A DNA stretch of 64,000 nucleotides from an uncultured Oscillibacter sp. (GTDB lineage: Bacteria; Bacillota; Clostridia; Oscillospirales; Oscillospiraceae), in the NCBI GenBank assembly GCA_947365245.1, contig CANAWG010000007.1:1-64000 (forward strand), in the 5' to 3' direction. The translations under genes and the position numbers were made by a program. The notes beneath the pieces are model-generated. The model saw only the letters and a program-made list of their open reading frames with translations. It had not been told where the DNA came from and did no database searches. The number at the start of each line of letters is the position of its first letter. The stretch's first letter is position 1. Below, piece by piece: positions 43,800-53,299 of this stretch.

Positions 43800-46235
43800 T
43801 TGGGTATTGAGAAATACAGGGTCCATGAGGTGGCGAAAGACTTTGGCCTTCCCACCAAGACCATCACCGAGATTCTGACAAAGTATGTGGCCGCGCCGAA
43901 GAACCACATGCAGGTCCTGACGGATCACGAGCTGTCTGTGATCTTCGACTACCTGACCCAGAAAAATCAGGTCTCCGGCATTCAGGAGATCTTTGCCGAC
44001 GCGGCGAAAAAGGCGGAGGAGAAGCCCGCGGAGCCGGTTCAGCCCGCCCCGGAGCAGTCCGTGCCCGCCCAGCAGCCGGCGGCCGGCCGCCAGGACAACA
44101 AGGGAGCAGCGGCCGCCGCGGCCAGGCCCGGCCAGGCGGCACAGCGTCCCCAGGGCGGCCAGCGGCCCGCCACGCCTCAGCAGCCGGCGGCAAAAAACGG
44201 CGGCCAGAAGCCCGTCCAGCCCGCCGCGGCGCAGCCCGCCAGCCGGGTGCCCCAGAAGAAGATCGTGGACACCCGCAAGGGCGGCGACGTGAACCTGGCG
44301 AAGTACGACGAGCGCCTGGAGACCCTGGGCGGCCAGCGGGGCGAGCGGATGCAGCAGCAGCGGGGCGGCAAGGAGAAATTCCGCAATAACAACCAGCGCC
44401 GGGGCGGCATGACGTTTTCCAACAAGCGCCGCCAGGATGAGGCGGAGAAGATGCGCCGCCTCCAGCTGGAGATCGCCAAGAAGACCCCCCTCAAGGTCCA
44501 GATTCCCGACGAGATCAGCGTGGGAGAGCTGGCCAGCCGCATGAAGAAGACCGGCGCCGAGGTGGTCAAGGTGCTGATGAAAAACGGCATCATGGCCTCC
44601 CTGCCCCAGATGATCGACTTCGACACCGCCTCTTTCGTGGCGGAGGAGATGGGCTGCAAGGTGGAAAAAGAGGTGGTCGTCACCATCGAGGAAAAGCTCA
44701 TCGACGCCACCGAGGACCGGCCCGAGGACCTGGTGCCCCGGGCGCCGGTGGTGGTGGTCATGGGCCACGTGGACCACGGCAAGACCTCTTTGCTGGACAC
44801 CATCCGAAACACCTCCGTGGCCGCCGGAGAGGCCGGCGGCATCACCCAGCACATCGGCGCCTACCAGGTGCAGGTGAACGGCAAGCCCATCACGTTCCTG
44901 GACACGCCGGGCCACGAGGCTTTCACCTCCATGCGGGCCCGGGGTGCCATGATCACCGACATCGCCATTTTGATGGTGGCGGCGGACGACGGCATTATGC
45001 CCCAGACCATCGAGTCCATCAACCACGCCAAGGCCGCCAATATCCCCATCATCGTGGCGGTGAACAAGATCGATAAGGAGAACGCCAACCCCGACCGCGT
45101 CATGCAGCAGCTGACGGAGCACGGGCTGGTCCCGGAGGAGTGGGGCGGCGAGACCATCTGCTGCAAGGTCTCCGCCAAGAAGAACATCGGCATTGAGAAC
45201 CTGCTGGAGAACCTGGTGCTCCTGGCGGAGATCCAGGAGCTGAAGGCCAATCCCAACCGGGCGGGCCAGGGCACCGTCATCGAGGCCCGTCTGGACAAGG
45301 GCCGGGGCCCTGTGGCGACGCTGCTGGTGCAAAACGGCACCTTGAAGCAGGGCGACGTTATCATCGCCGGCACCGCCGTGGGCCGCGTCCGCACCATGCT
45401 GGACTACAAGGGCAACCGCCTCACCGAGGCCGGCCCCTCCGTCCCCGTGGAGATCGCGGGCCTCAGCGAGGCCCCCACCGCCGGCAGCCCCTTCTTCGCC
45501 GTGGCGGACGAGCGCATGGCCCGAGAGCTGGTGGAGCAGCGCAAGGCCGAGGAGAAGGCCAAGGCCCTGGCGCCGGTGCAGAAGGTCTCCCTGGAGAACC
45601 TGTTCGACCAGATCCAGGCCGGCGAGCGCAAGGAGCTGGCCCTGATCGTCAAGGCCGACGTCCAGGGCAGCGTGGAGGCGGTGAAAGCCTCTTTGGAGAA
45701 GCTCTCCAACGACGAGGTCAACGTCCGGGTGATCCACGGCGGCGTGGGCGCCGTCAGCGAGTCCGACGTGATGCTGGCCTCTTCCTCCAACGCCATCATC
45801 GTGGGCTTCAACGTCCGCCCCGACGCCGCCGCCCGGGACAGCGCGGCCCGGGCCAACGTGGATATGCGGATGTACCGGGTGATCTACGACTGCATCGACG
45901 AGATCACCGCCGCCATGAAGGGCATGCTGGCTCCCAAGTTCCGGGAGGTGGTCCTGGGACACGCGGAGATCCGGCAGACCTACAAGGTCTCCAGCGTGGG
46001 CACCGTGGCGGGCTGCTACGTCCAGGACGGCAAGATCGTCCGGTCCTGCTCCGTCCGCGTGGTGCGGGACGGCATCGTCATCCACGAGGGCCAGCTGGCC
46101 TCTTTGCAGCGGTTCAAGGACGCCGCCAAGGAGGTGGCCGCCGGCTACGAGTGCGGCATGACCATTGAGAAGTTCAACGATATCAAAGAAGGGGACATTA
46201 TCGAGGGGTACACCATGGAGGAGATCCCCCAGTAA
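43800..46235 (+). CDS. infB: Translation initiation factor IF-2
   Basis: IF-2 is the GTPase that places initiator tRNA on the 30S subunit and promotes subunit joining. The 811-aa protein opens with the IF2-N module ([18 protein letters not shown]). A long Ala/Pro/Gln-rich linker (about 75-210) and a second N-module (about 235-290) follow. The G domain (about 315-485) has [20 protein letters not shown] and [12 protein letters not shown], and domains II-IV end with the C-terminal initiator-tRNA domain. The start is TTG 43800 with GAGGTG upstream. Confidence 0.97.
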   Translation: MGIEKYRVHEVAKDFGLPTKTITEILTKYVAAPKNHMQVLTDHELSVIFDYLTQKNQVSGIQEIFADAAKKAEEKPAEPVQPAPEQSVPAQQPAAGRQDNKGAAAAAARPGQAAQRPQGGQRPATPQQPAAKNGGQKPVQPAAAQPASRVPQKKIVDTRKGGDVNLAKYDERLETLGGQRGERMQQQRGGKEKFRNNNQRRGGMTFSNKRRQDEAEKMRRLQLEIAKKTPLKVQIPDEISVGELASRMKKTGAEVVKVLMKNGIMASLPQMIDFDTASFVAEEMGCKVEKEVVVTIEEKLIDATEDRPEDLVPRAPVVVVMGHVDHGKTSLLDTIRNTSVAAGEAGGITQHIGAYQVQVNGKPITFLDTPGHEAFTSMRARGAMITDIAILMVAADDGIMPQTIESINHAKAANIPIIVAVNKIDKENANPDRVMQQLTEHGLVPEEWGGETICCKVSAKKNIGIENLLENLVLLAEIQELKANPNRAGQGTVIEARLDKGRGPVATLLVQNGTLKQGDVIIAGTAVGRVRTMLDYKGNRLTEAGPSVPVEIAGLSEAPTAGSPFFAVADERMARELVEQRKAEEKAKALAPVQKVSLENLFDQIQAGERKELALIVKADVQGSVEAVKASLEKLSNDEVNVRVIHGGVGAVSESDVMLASSSNAIIVGFNVRPDAAARDSAARANVDMRMYRVIYDCIDEITAAMKGMLAPKFREVVLGHAEIRQTYKVSSVGTVAGCYVQDGKIVRSCSVRVVRDGIVIHEGQLASLQRFKDAAKEVAAGYECGMTIEKFNDIKEGDIIEGYTMEEIPQ

Positions 46236-46247
46236 AGGCCATAATAG

Positions 46248-46273
46248 GGGCGGCGGCATTGCCGCCGCCCTTT
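46248..46273 (+). terminator. Hairpin between infB and rbfA
   Basis: Ten-base arms GGGCGGCGGC and complement enclose a 3-base loop followed by TTTCCC. It lies inside the operon, so read-through or mRNA stabilisation is more likely than a full stop. Confidence 0.6.
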
Positions 46274-46321
46274 CCCTTGTCGCTCCCATCCCCCGCCGGG
46301 GGACCAAAAGGAGGTATTTTT

Positions 46322-46702
46322 ATGCCAAGCAACCGAATCGGCCGCATCAACGAGGAGATCCAGCGGGAGCTCAGCGACCAGCTCCGCCGCCTAAAGGACC
46401 CCCGGGTCTCCCAGGTGGGTATGGTCTCCATCACCCGGGTGGACACCACCGGCGACCTGCGCTATGCCCGGGTCTACGTCAGCGTTTTGGACAAGTCCCA
46501 GGAAAAGGACGTGCTCAAGGGGCTCAAGTCCGCCTCCGGCTTTCTCCGCCGGGAGCTGGGCCGGACCCTCCAGCTGCGCTACACCCCGGAGCTGCAGTTC
46601 ATCGGCGACGACTCCATCCAGCACGGCGCCCACATTCTGGAGGTATTGCGCCAGGTGGAGCGTGCGGACGAGGCCCGGGGCGGGCCGGAAAAGGAGGCGT
46701 GA
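46322..46702 (+). CDS. rbfA: Ribosome-binding factor A
   Basis: RbfA assists late 30S maturation, binding near the 16S rRNA 5' helix. The 126-aa protein has the KH-like fold with RIGRINEEIQRELSDQLRRL at the N-terminus, LRYARVYVSVL, and LRYTPELQFIGDDSI near the end. ATG 46322 follows AAAGGAGG. The next gene starts 3 bases after its stop. Confidence 0.96.
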   Translation: MPSNRIGRINEEIQRELSDQLRRLKDPRVSQVGMVSITRVDTTGDLRYARVYVSVLDKSQEKDVLKGLKSASGFLRRELGRTLQLRYTPELQFIGDDSIQHGAHILEVLRQVERADEARGGPEKEA

Positions 46703-46705
46703 GCC

Positions 46706-47665
46706 ATGCTGAGCGTCCCGGAGGCCGCGGCGCTGCTGCGGACATTTGACAATGTGCTGATCCTCACCCACGTCCGCCCCGACGGGGACACTGTGGGCTG
46801 CGCCGCCGCGCTGTGCGCCGGTCTCCGCGGGCTGGGAAAGACGGCGTACCTGCTGCCCAACCCGGGCCTGACGGACACCACCGCACCCTATTTTGCCCCC
46901 TACGCCGCCCCGGCGGACTTCGCGCCGGACAGGGTGGTCTCCACGGACATCGCCACTCTGGGCCTCCTGCCGGAGAACGCCAAACCATACGGAGAGCGGG
47001 TGGATCTGGCCATCGACCACCACCCCTCTTTCGAGGCCTTCGGCAAGGCCAATATCCTCCGGGCGGAGGCCGGCGCCTGCGGGGAGCTGCTGTATGACAT
47101 TTTGAAAGAGCTGGGGCCCATTACGCCGGAGACCGCCCTGCCGCTGTATGTGGCGGTGTCCACGGACACCGGCTGCTTCGCCTACGCCAACACCACGCCG
47201 CGGACCCACCGCGTGGCGGCGGCGCTGATGGAGACGGGCATCGACTACCAAGCCGTGAACAAGGTGTTCTTCCGCACCAAGACCCGGAAGCGGATGCAGC
47301 TGGAGGGGGCCATGCTGAGTGATTGCGAGTTTTACGACCGCGGCCGGGTGGCGGTGCTGTCCGTGCCGATATCCCTGATGGAGCGGTTCCAGGCCACGGA
47401 GAGCGACGCCGAGGACCTGTCCGCCCTGGGCCCCCAGATCCAGGGGGTGGACTGCGCCATCACCCTGCGGGAGCTGCGGGAGGACGTGTGGAAGATCTCC
47501 CTGCGCACCGGGGAGCGGATCAACGCCACCCGGGCCTGCGGCCTTTTGGGCGGCGGCGGCCACGCGGCCGCGGCGGGCTGCACCGTGGAGGCTCCCTGGG
47601 CGGAGGTCAAGCGCCGGATTCTGGACGCGGTGGCCCAGACGGCGCCGGATTTCTCCGCAAATTAG
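46706..47665 (+). CDS. nrnA: NrnA-like DHH phosphoesterase (nanoRNase/pAp phosphatase)
   Basis: NrnA degrades short oligoribonucleotides and dephosphorylates pAp. The 319-aa protein has the DHH-family motifs THVRPDGDTVGCAAAL near residue 22, a VVSTDIA segment, the catalytic IDHHPSF, a VSTDTGCFAYANT segment and the C-terminal DHHA1 motif LLGGGGHAAAAGC. Its place between rbfA and truB is standard in Firmicutes. Confidence 0.93.
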   Translation: MLSVPEAAALLRTFDNVLILTHVRPDGDTVGCAAALCAGLRGLGKTAYLLPNPGLTDTTAPYFAPYAAPADFAPDRVVSTDIATLGLLPENAKPYGERVDLAIDHHPSFEAFGKANILRAEAGACGELLYDILKELGPITPETALPLYVAVSTDTGCFAYANTTPRTHRVAAALMETGIDYQAVNKVFFRTKTRKRMQLEGAMLSDCEFYDRGRVAVLSVPISLMERFQATESDAEDLSALGPQIQGVDCAITLRELREDVWKISLRTGERINATRACGLLGGGGHAAAAGCTVEAPWAEVKRRILDAVAQTAPDFSAN

Positions 47666-47707
47666 AGAATAGGAGGGCGCCGCCGTCCCGGCGGCCCGTT
47701 ACGAGCC

Positions 47708-48583
47708 ATGCCAAACGGAATTATCATCATCGACAAGCCCGCCGGGTGGACCAGTATGGATGTGTGCGCCAAGCTCCGGGGGGTCTTTCACGAAAAGCGC
47801 ATTGGCCACGGCGGGACCCTGGACCCCATGGCCAACGGCCTCCTGCCCGTGTTCGTGGGCCGGGCCACCCGGGCGGTGGAGTTTGCGGATCGATTCGACA
47901 AGCAATACATCGCCGAGATCAAGCTGGGCGTCGTCACCAACACCCAGGACAGCACCGGAGAGGTTCTGGAGACCTGCCCGGTTCATGTCAGCCGGGAACA
48001 GCTGGAGGCGGCTCTGGAGAAGTTCCGGGGAGACATCCTCCAGGTGCCCCCCATGTACTCCGCCATTAAAATCAAGGGGAAGAAGCTCTACGAGCTGGCC
48101 CGGAGGGGCCAGGAGGTGGAGCGTCCCCCCAGACCGGTGACCATCTATGGGCTGGAGGTCCTGGACCAAAAGCCCTGGAAGGACGCGGACTATATGCTGT
48201 GGGTCCACTGCTCTAAAGGCACCTACATCCGCACCCTCTGCCATGACATCGGCCAGCACCTGGGCTGCGGGGCCTGCATGGCGGATCTGCGCCGGTCCGC
48301 CTGGGGGGGCTTTGACGGGGAGGACGCCTGGCCCCTGGAGCGGGTTTTGGAGATGGAACACCCCGAGGAACTCCTGATGCCGGTGGACGCCCTTTTCCGG
48401 GACAGGGAGAAGCTGGTCCTCTCCCCGGCGGCGGAGAGGAAGGTCCGCAGCGGCGCGGCCGCCGCTTTGCCCGGTGCGGCCCCCGGCGAGTACCGGGTTT
48501 ACGCGAAGAGCGGGGAGTTCCTGGCCCTGTGCCGGGTTCAGGACGGCAGATTGTCGACTATCAAGAGCTTTTTTGAGGTGTGA
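47708..48583 (+). CDS. truB: tRNA pseudouridine-55 synthase TruB
   Basis: TruB forms pseudouridine 55 in the T-loop of tRNAs. The 291-aa protein has GIIIIDKPAGWTSMDV at the start and HGGTLDPMANGLLPV with the catalytic Asp. QVPPMYSAIKIKGKKLYELAR and YIRTLCHDIG follow; all four conserved blocks are intact. The stop overlaps the beginning of ribF. Confidence 0.97.
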   Translation: MPNGIIIIDKPAGWTSMDVCAKLRGVFHEKRIGHGGTLDPMANGLLPVFVGRATRAVEFADRFDKQYIAEIKLGVVTNTQDSTGEVLETCPVHVSREQLEAALEKFRGDILQVPPMYSAIKIKGKKLYELARRGQEVERPPRPVTIYGLEVLDQKPWKDADYMLWVHCSKGTYIRTLCHDIGQHLGCGACMADLRRSAWGGFDGEDAWPLERVLEMEHPEELLMPVDALFRDREKLVLSPAAERKVRSGAAAALPGAAPGEYRVYAKSGEFLALCRVQDGRLSTIKSFFEV

Positions 48584-48588
48584 TGCTT

Positions 48589-49491
48589 ATGACCAGACGT
48601 GTGATCGCCCTGGGCTTTTTCGACGGGGTCCACCTGGGCCACGCCGCCCTGCTGCGCCGGGCCGCCGAGGCCGCCGGGCCGCGGGACGCAACACCCGCCG
48701 TGTTCACCTTTGACCGCCCCCCCAAGGAGGTGGTCACCGGCGTGCCCTGCCCTCTCATCAACTCCCCGGAGGACCGCCGTGAGCTGGTGAGCCGGCTGTA
48801 CGGCATCCGGGAGGTCATCATGGCCCCCTTTGACCGGGAGATGATGACCACCAGCTGGGAGGACTTCATCACGGAGATCCTGGTGGGGCGGTATCACGCC
48901 GTCCACCTGGTGGCGGGCCACGACCACCGCTTCGGCCACAAAAACGCGGGGACGCCGGAGCTTTTACAGGCCAAGTGTGCCCAGCTGGGTCTGGGGTGCG
49001 ACATCATTCCCAAAGTGGAGGTGGGGGGCATCACCGTCAGCTCCACCTATATCCGCCGCCTTCTGGAGCTGGGGCAGGTGGAGCGGGCCGCTCAGTTCCT
49101 GGGCCACCCCCACACGCTGACAGGGCCCGTCCGCCACGGGCGGGGCGTGGGCTCTGTGCGCCTGTTTCCCACCGCCAACCTGGTGATTCCGCCCCATGTG
49201 CTGGTGCCCAGCCACGGGGTGTACGTCACCCGGGTGTACCTGCCGGACGGGACCGATTACGCCGCCGTCACCAACGTGGGCACCCGCCCCACCCTGGACA
49301 ACGGCGCCGACGTCACCGTGGAGGCCTGCATTCTGGATTTCCAGGGGGACCTGTACGGCAAAAGGCTGCGCTTGGAGTTTTACCAGCGGCTGCGGGACGA
49401 GCTGCGCTTTGACTCCCTGGACGCCCTGCGCTCCCGGATCGCCGCCGACGCGGAGGCCACCCGGCGGTATTTTGAGGAGCATCCCGTGTGA
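48589..49491 (+). CDS. ribF: Bifunctional riboflavin kinase/FAD synthetase RibF
   Basis: RibF phosphorylates riboflavin to FMN and adenylates it to FAD. The 300-aa protein has the adenylyltransferase N-domain (ALGFFDGVHLGHAALLRRA; later SSTYIRRLL) and the C-terminal kinase domain (GVGSVRLFPTANL, GVYVTRVYL, TNVGTRPT). ATG 48589 has GAGG 10 bases upstream. ATG 48583 and GTG 48580, which overlap the truB stop, are also possible. It ends the translation operon before a strong bidirectional hairpin. Confidence 0.95.
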   Translation: MTRRVIALGFFDGVHLGHAALLRRAAEAAGPRDATPAVFTFDRPPKEVVTGVPCPLINSPEDRRELVSRLYGIREVIMAPFDREMMTTSWEDFITEILVGRYHAVHLVAGHDHRFGHKNAGTPELLQAKCAQLGLGCDIIPKVEVGGITVSSTYIRRLLELGQVERAAQFLGHPHTLTGPVRHGRGVGSVRLFPTANLVIPPHVLVPSHGVYVTRVYLPDGTDYAAVTNVGTRPTLDNGADVTVEACILDFQGDLYGKRLRLEFYQRLRDELRFDSLDALRSRIAADAEATRRYFEEHPV

Positions 49492-49521
49492 GGAGAACAG
49501 GGCGGACGCCCAAAACAGACC

Positions 49522-49560
49522 GCGAACCCCCGCGGGCCGTGTCGGCCCGCGGGGGTTCGC
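49522..49560. terminator. Bidirectional hairpin between ribF and the convergent small gene
   Basis: Seventeen-base perfect arms (GCGAACCCCCGCGGGCC and complement) enclose a 5-base loop, midway between the convergent ribF and the small minus-strand gene. No T-run occurs on either side, but the stem is extremely stable. Confidence 0.75.
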
Positions 49561-49587
49561 CGTATTTGGGAAGCGAATACAGCTTTT

Positions 49588-49860
49588 TTAAATCAGCGCC
49601 GCCACCAGCCACACAAGACCGATGGCCGCCGCGCCCATCAGGGCGTACAGCGCCGGGCTCAGGTCCCGCCAGGCCCGGCTCAGACGCCCGTGGCCGCTGC
49701 CGGCGTAACTGCGGGCCACCCGCTTGGCCTCCTCCACCAGCTCCCGGGAGGTGACGCCCTCCCCGGCGGCGTCGTTGCGCACGATGAAGATCGCCTGCTC
49801 GAAAAACCTCTGGTCGGGAGAATCCACCACCACGACCCGCCTGGAAATACCTTTTACCAT
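49588..49860 (-). CDS. Small conserved protein with C-terminal membrane segment
   Basis: This 90-residue protein starts with GISRRVVVVDSPDQRFFEQAIFIV near its N-terminus. A helix (EGVTSRELVEEAKRVARSY) follows, and a single hydrophobic segment (about residues 68-90, ALMGAAAIGLVWLVAALI) closes it. I recognise this pattern from small proteins of Oscillospiraceae but know no function. ATG 49860 has GGAGGAA upstream. It follows spoIIE on the same strand and could be co-transcribed with it. A tail anchor would put it at a membrane. Confidence 0.7.
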   Translation of the reverse strand: MVKGISRRVVVVDSPDQRFFEQAIFIVRNDAAGEGVTSRELVEEAKRVARSYAGSGHGRLSRAWRDLSPALYALMGAAAIGLVWLVAALI

Positions 49861-49942
49861 GTTCCTCCATGCCTCCAACTAACCATTTGAGATACTTCCA
49901 TTTTTCCGCAGAGCGGGAAATTTTATACTGGGTCCCGGGCGA

Positions 49943-51985
49943 TTACACCTTTTTTGCCGCTCCCGTCCTGGGCCGGTACAGCACCTGGATGCCGCAGTCG
50001 TCCTGGAGGCGCTCCCGCCGGATGCTCTCCGACAAAATCAGCCCCGCCAGGGTTTGGGGGTCCTCCCCCTCCCAGCCGGCCAGCAGGTCCTGGAGCCACT
50101 CGTCCCGCCCCGGGTCCGCCACGCCGTCGCTGATCATCACCGCGAAGCTGCCGGGGTCCAGATTCACCCGGGTTACATCCGGCGCCGCCGGGGCGCCCCG
50201 GAGACCCGCCGGCAGGGCGGCGCCGGTGATCCTCCGCACCACGCCGCCCCGCTTCAGGTAGCTGGGGGCCGCGCCGAATTTGTAAAAGGCCGTCTCCCCG
50301 GTGGCGCCGTCGCAGGTGCACAGGTCGATGGTGGTGAAGCTGCCGGTCTCCGCTCCCCGGAGGGCCATGGCGGAGTTCAGCGTCTTCAGGGCTGCCTCCG
50401 GCTCCACCCCCGCCTCCAGAAACTGGCGCAGCAGCCGGCAGATAAGGGAGGATTCCTTCCGGGCGCCCTCGCCGCTGCCCATGCCGTCCGCCAGCAGCAG
50501 GCACCAGAGGCCGTCCTCCCGCCGGAAAGACACCAACGTGTCCCCGCAGACGGTCTCCCCCTCCCGGGGCCGCAGGGCCGCGCCGATCTGGCAGGGCGGG
50601 GCGTCCCCCGCCGCCGTCACCGCCTCGCCCAGGCCCGCGGCGGTGGCGGTCAGCAGCTCGGAGAGCTGGGCGTACTGCCCCTTGGCGCTGCGGCGGGTCT
50701 CCTCCAGCTGCCGGCGGTACTGCCGCCGCAGGAGAAAGGCGGAGAGCTCGCCGTTGATGGCGGAGAGGAAGTCCTGGAGGTGGATGCACCGCCCGGTGAA
50801 GTGGGCGGGGAAGTCCTTGGGCAGGGCCCGGCCCCGCTCCAGCAGGTAGGGGGTGGCGTCGTTGAAGGCGTTGAACGTGCTGGTGTACTCCCGCTGCCAG
50901 CACAAATCGCACAGCGCGCAGCCCCGGCAGACCCGCTCCGCCGCCCGGTCGAAGACGATGGCGGGGTTCTCGTCGGTGGAGGGGGGCGTACGGCCCATGC
51001 TGTCGTAGAGGTCCCGCAGGGCCGCCGCGGCCCGGTTCAGCTGCTCTTTCAGCCGTCCGCCGGCGATGGCGGTGTTCTCGGACGGCTCCGCCCTCCGCAC
51101 CCGCTTTCCGCCGAAGAGCCGCCCCGGCAGCAGCAAAAAGAGGGCCGTACCGATGGCGGACTCCAGCAGCAGCGGCCCCGCCAGGGGCGTCTGGGCCGGC
51201 AGCAGGGCCAGCAGGGAGGCGGAGAAGAAGCCCAGCCCTGCCGCCGCCCGTCCCCCGGGGAGGCGGCTGCCGGCCAGCAGTCCCCCAAGGCCATAGGCGG
51301 CGGCGAAGAGCCCTCCGCCGCTCCCGGCGCACAGGTCCGCCGTCAGTCCGGCGCCCAGGCCGGCGGCGGCCCCCGCCGCGGGGCCTTTCTCGTATGCGGC
51401 GTAGATCAGCAGCAGACAAAGGAGAGGCCGCCCCAGGGAGACGCCGGAGATGGTGATATCGCTGACAGCCGCCAGCAGCGCCGCCGCCAGAAACAGCAGC
51501 CCCTCCGGGGTGGGGCGGTCCCCCGCCGGCTGTAGCAGGGGGCGGAGAAAAAAGGCGGAGAGCCCCGTCAGCGCGGCGGCGGCTATGTAGGACGGCAGGT
51601 GGGTCAGGGGGGCCAGGGACTGGACGACATAGATCCCCCCCACCGCGGCGAAGAGGGCGGCGGCCGTCAGGGGCATGACCAGGGGGCGGCGCCACAGGGC
51701 GATTCCCCGGAACGTGGTCGAGGCGGTGAGGATCAGGATGCCCGACGCCAAAAAGGGCAGGGCGTCGCCGAAGTCCAGAAACAGCGCCGCGCCCGCCCCG
51801 GCGCCGGCCAGGGCGGCGATCCCCCCGCTCCCGCTCCCCGCCGCCGCGATGCAGCCCAGGGCAAAGGGGGCGTGGCCGTCGGGGAGCTGGCTGGCGGTCA
51901 GCGCCGCCGCCAGGAAAAAGCGGATGCCCCAGGACAGCAGATACGCCGGGGGCTGACGCCGCAGAGTGATTTGACCGTGTCTCAC
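49943..51985 (-). CDS. spoIIE: Stage II sporulation protein E (SpoIIE serine phosphatase)
   Basis: SpoIIE dephosphorylates SpoIIAA to turn on sigma-F in the forespore and binds FtsZ at the polar septum. The 680-aa protein has an N-terminal membrane domain with about ten hydrophobic segments (about 15-285). A central region (about 300-450) includes a Cys-rich CRGCALCDLCW segment. The C-terminal PP2C-type phosphatase (about 465-675) has LLLADGMGSGEGAR and VMISDGVADPG, the metal-binding Asp residues. GTG 51985 is chosen for GGAGGG 8 bases upstream. In Bacillus it follows yabR; here it is about 22 kb away. Confidence 0.93.
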   Translation of the reverse strand: MRHGQITLRRQPPAYLLSWGIRFFLAAALTASQLPDGHAPFALGCIAAAGSGSGGIAALAGAGAGAALFLDFGDALPFLASGILILTASTTFRGIALWRRPLVMPLTAAALFAAVGGIYVVQSLAPLTHLPSYIAAAALTGLSAFFLRPLLQPAGDRPTPEGLLFLAAALLAAVSDITISGVSLGRPLLCLLLIYAAYEKGPAAGAAAGLGAGLTADLCAGSGGGLFAAAYGLGGLLAGSRLPGGRAAAGLGFFSASLLALLPAQTPLAGPLLLESAIGTALFLLLPGRLFGGKRVRRAEPSENTAIAGGRLKEQLNRAAAALRDLYDSMGRTPPSTDENPAIVFDRAAERVCRGCALCDLCWQREYTSTFNAFNDATPYLLERGRALPKDFPAHFTGRCIHLQDFLSAINGELSAFLLRRQYRRQLEETRRSAKGQYAQLSELLTATAAGLGEAVTAAGDAPPCQIGAALRPREGETVCGDTLVSFRREDGLWCLLLADGMGSGEGARKESSLICRLLRQFLEAGVEPEAALKTLNSAMALRGAETGSFTTIDLCTCDGATGETAFYKFGAAPSYLKRGGVVRRITGAALPAGLRGAPAAPDVTRVNLDPGSFAVMISDGVADPGRDEWLQDLLAGWEGEDPQTLAGLILSESIRRERLQDDCGIQVLYRPRTGAAKKV

Positions 51986-52115
51986 AGCTTGTCCCTCCAA
52001 AAATCATGGTTTTCCACCAGTTTACCCTGCGGAGGGGGAGAATCCCGTCGGGAAAAGTTCGTGCTGGTTTTCCCGTTGAGGACGCGGGGAGGATCTCCGT
52101 GCCGCCCCGCCGTAT

Positions 52116-52144
52116 TTGACAATTGGCCGCAAGAATGGTATTTT
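52116..52144 (+). promoter_or_regulatory. Promoter of the dus-sigma-anti-sigma unit
   Basis: TTGACA, 17 bases, TATTTT: a perfect -35 with optimal spacing. The expected start lies at the left end of the repeat element at 52151, so the element would be transcribed as the leader. Confidence 0.75.
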
Positions 52145-52150
52145 GAATAA

Positions 52151-52305
52151 AGAACCTGCATTCACAATTTCAAACGCAGTCCAGGCGGGCTTTTTTCCGC
52201 TAGGACTGCGTTGATTGGACTTGAAATCCGTCAGGATTCCTGCGAAAATCTGCCTTGACCGACGAAAAAATTCCTCGCCGGGCCAACATGCTCAATACAG
52301 GTTCT
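52151..52305. mobile_element. MITE-like element, copy B
   Basis: A 155-bp element with ends AGAACCTGCATTCAC and the complement of AGAACCTGTATTGAG, matching copy A at 40773-40936 in both ends and several internal blocks (CTTGAAATCC, GGATTCCTGCGA, TGCCTTG, CTCGCC). It contains a clear inner hairpin with arms AACGCAGTCC/GGACTGCGTT at about 52,172 and 52,202 around a T-rich loop. It lies between the promoter and the dus start, so it is likely transcribed. Confidence 0.75.
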
Positions 52306-52330
52306 GGAGAACGAAAAAGGAGGCCGCCCC

Positions 52331-53299
52331 ATGCGCATCGGAACAGTCGAAGTCCCCTCCCAGCTGGCCCTGGCCCCCATGGCGGGGGTGACGGACGCCG
52401 CTTTCCGCCGGATCTGCGCGGAGCAGGGGGCGGGGTACACGGTGACGGAGCTGATCTCCTCCAAGGCGCTGTGCTATCACGACAAAAAGACCTTTACGCT
52501 CCTGCGCCAGTTCCCCGGAGAGCACCCCGCCGCCGTGCAGATCTTCGGCAGCGACCCGGTCTGTATGGCGGAGGCGGCTCAGATCGCCCTGGAGGCCTCC
52601 GGGGCGGACATCATCGACATCAACATGGGCTGCCCTATGGGAAAAATCGTCAATAACGGCGACGGCGCGGCGCTGATGCGTGACCCGGAGCGGGCCGGGC
52701 GCATCGTAGAGGCGGTGGCCAGGGCCGTCCCGGTGCCCGTCACCGCCAAGTTCCGCCGGGGCTGGGACATGGGCAGCTGCAACTGCGTGGAGTTTGCCCA
52801 GACGCTGGAGCAGGCGGGCGTCTCCGCCGTGGCGGTCCACGGCCGCACCCGGGCCCAGGTCTACGGCGGCCAGGCGGACTGGAACTGCATCCGGGCGGTG
52901 AAGGAGGCGGTCTCCGTCCCCGTCTTCGCCAACGGCGACATCTGGAAGCCGGAGGACGCCGTGCGCATCCTGCGCCGCACCGGGGCCGATGGGGCCATGA
53001 TCGGCCGGGGGTGCTTCGGCAACCCCTGGATTTTCCGCCAGGCCGCCGCCGCGCTGGCGGGGGAGCCCATCCCGCCCCTGCCGCCGCTTTCGGAGCGGTG
53101 CGACACCGCCGTGCGGCAGTTTGAGCTGGCGGCGGAGATCAAGGGGGAGCGGGCGGCCGTGCTGGAGGCCCGCCGCCACTACTGCTGGTATCTCAAGGGC
53201 GTGGCCCACTCGGGCTATTACAAAGAGCAGATTGTACAGATGAACACCCTGGAGGATGTCTACCGGGTGACAAGGGGGATCAAACGGGACCTGCGATGA
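52331..53299 (+). CDS. dusB: tRNA-dihydrouridine synthase (DusB-like)
   Basis: This flavoenzyme reduces uridines in the tRNA D-loop to dihydrouridine. The 322-aa protein has LALAPMAGVTDAAFRRICAE, IDINMGCPMGKIVNNGDGAA (catalytic Cys), VTAKFRRGWD, AVHGRTRAQVYGGQADW and ANGDIWKPEDA. Together these cover the FMN site and active site. ATG 52331 follows AAAAAGGAGG. Its stop overlaps the start of the sigma factor gene (ATGA), so a housekeeping enzyme and a stress sigma factor share one transcript. Confidence 0.94.
   Translation: MRIGTVEVPSQLALAPMAGVTDAAFRRICAEQGAGYTVTELISSKALCYHDKKTFTLLRQFPGEHPAAVQIFGSDPVCMAEAAQIALEASGADIIDINMGCPMGKIVNNGDGAALMRDPERAGRIVEAVARAVPVPVTAKFRRGWDMGSCNCVEFAQTLEQAGVSAVAVHGRTRAQVYGGQADWNCIRAVKEAVSVPVFANGDIWKPEDAVRILRRTGADGAMIGRGCFGNPWIFRQAAAALAGEPIPPLPPLSERCDTAVRQFELAAEIKGERAAVLEARRHYCWYLKGVAHSGYYKEQIVQMNTLEDVYRVTRGIKRDLR

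Noticed and set aside
49923-52007. A 694-residue frame overlapping spoIIE on the same strand in another frame.
   Set aside because: It is Arg/Gly/Pro-rich with no domain, while the alternative frame shows clear SpoIIE membrane and phosphatase motifs.
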